DNA of 5,461 bases from Acidobacteriota bacterium (GTDB taxonomy: Bacteria > Acidobacteriota > Terriglobia > Terriglobales > SCQP01), in the NCBI GenBank assembly GCA_021823305.1, contig JAKAOE010000154.1, positions 1-5,461 on the forward strand. The letters run 5' to 3'. Made by a program: the position numbers and the translations under genes. Below the pieces are notes generated by a model. That model did no database searches and was not told where the DNA came from. It was given only the letters and a program-made list of their open reading frames with translations. Position 1 is the stretch's first letter. Each line of letters opens with the position of its first letter. Below, in pieces: positions 4,892-5,461 of this stretch.

Positions 4892-5461
4892 CTACCCGAG
4901 CTTCCGCCGCAGCAGTTCGTTCACCGCCGCCGGCGCCGCCTGCCCGCGCGAAGCCTTCATCACCTGGCCCACGAAAAACGCCAGCAGCGCCGTCTTCCCG
5001 CCGCGGTACTGCTCCGCCTGCGCCGGGTGCGCCGCGATCACGCCGTCCACGATCGCCTCCAGTGCGCCGGTGTCGGAAATCTGCCGCAGCCCCAGCCGCT
5101 CCACCGCCGCCGCCGCCGTCTCGCCCGTCTCCAGCATCGCCGCGAACACCTGCTTGGCGATCTTGCCCGAGATCGCCCCGCCGTCGATCAGCCCCACCAG
5201 CTCCGCGATCCGCTCCGGCTGCACCGGCGCCGCCCCGATCTCCCGCCCCTGCGCCTTCAGGTGCGCCGTCAGGTCGCCCATGATCCAGTTCGCCACCGCC
5301 TTGGGGTTGGGCGTGGCCGCCGCCGCCTGCTCGAAATAATCCGCCAGCGCCCGGCTCGCGCTCAGCACCTGCGCGTCGTAGGCGCCCAGGCCGTAGCGCT
5401 CCTGCAGCCGCCGCCGCTTGGCCCCCGGCAGCTCCGGCAGCCCCGCCGCGATCTCCTCCCG
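4892..5461 (-). CDS. gatB: Aspartyl/glutamyl-tRNA amidotransferase subunit B, C-terminal part (5' end beyond right edge)
   Basis: The 189 residues seen are the C-terminal two fifths of GatB, usually about 475-480 residues long. GatB is the kinase/tRNA-binding subunit of GatCAB, which converts Glu-tRNA(Gln) or Asp-tRNA(Asn) to the amidated form in the cytoplasm. The hallmarks are in order: a PELPGAKRRRLQERYGLGAYDA linker with the YGL-x-x-YDA motif, LADYFEQ, KAVANWIMGDL, the YqeY-like tail motif GGAISGKIAKQVFAAM, LGLRQISD, and the ending KTALLAFFVGQVMKASRGQA followed by VNELLRRKLG. The reading is open to the window edge, so no start can be given; the GTG near 5368 lies inside the conserved YDAxVL segment and is not a start. 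The stop is TAG at 4892-4894. Confidence 0.97.
   Translation of the reverse strand, partial: REEIAAGLPELPGAKRRRLQERYGLGAYDAQVLSASRALADYFEQAAAATPNPKAVANWIMGDLTAHLKAQGREIGAAPVQPERIAELVGLIDGGAISGKIAKQVFAAMLETGETAAAAVERLGLRQISDTGALEAIVDGVIAAHPAQAEQYRGGKTALLAFFVGQVMKASRGQAAPAAVNELLRRKLG

Overview
The window is a very GC-rich bacterial chromosomal segment in which every supportable gene lies on the minus strand, so transcription runs from right to left. No rRNA, tRNA or CRISPR array is visible. The mix of genes (GatCAB amidotransferase, a DUF4142 protein, a sigma/anti-sigma pair coupled to an ABC-2 exporter) and the base composition would suit an acidobacterium or a similar high-GC Gram-negative. 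That placement is inference, as no marker gene fixes it.

Right block (5461 to about 2851), in transcription order: the 3' part of gatB; a 93-codon protein of unknown function 3 nt downstream; an exported, probably beta-barrel protein whose start overlaps the end of the small gene; a canonical Nudix hydrolase; and an exported DUF4142 protein with a strong ribosome binding site. The block ends in a clear Rho-independent terminator (10-bp GC stem, then T-rich on the minus strand). Spacing is tight throughout, so these genes may form one transcription unit, although DUF4142 could also have its own promoter.

The most striking item is a 112-bp MITE-like element at 4499-4610. It has perfect 14-bp terminal inverted repeats, flanking TA dinucleotides like an IS630/Tc1-type target duplication, an internal 11-bp-stem hairpin, and about 53% GC in a much richer background. 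It sits exactly where the small gene and the exported-protein gene overlap. Removing the element plus one TA takes out 114 bp (38 codons). It restores a conventional signal peptide starting MRAAKAILRALG behind an AGGAGG site, and it also restores a TAA stop for the small gene. The insertion therefore preserved both reading frames, giving one protein a 38-residue N-terminal insert and the other a single extra tyrosine.

Left block (about 2850 to 1): an ECF-type sigma factor, a single-pass membrane protein that is probably its anti-sigma factor (ATGA overlap), an ABC ATPase (TTG start directly after the previous TGA, in the same frame), and the start of an ABC-2 type permease (TGATG overlap) that runs off the left edge. 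The overlaps imply one translationally coupled operon: envelope signal sensing, sigma release and an exporter made together. The exported substrate is not evident.
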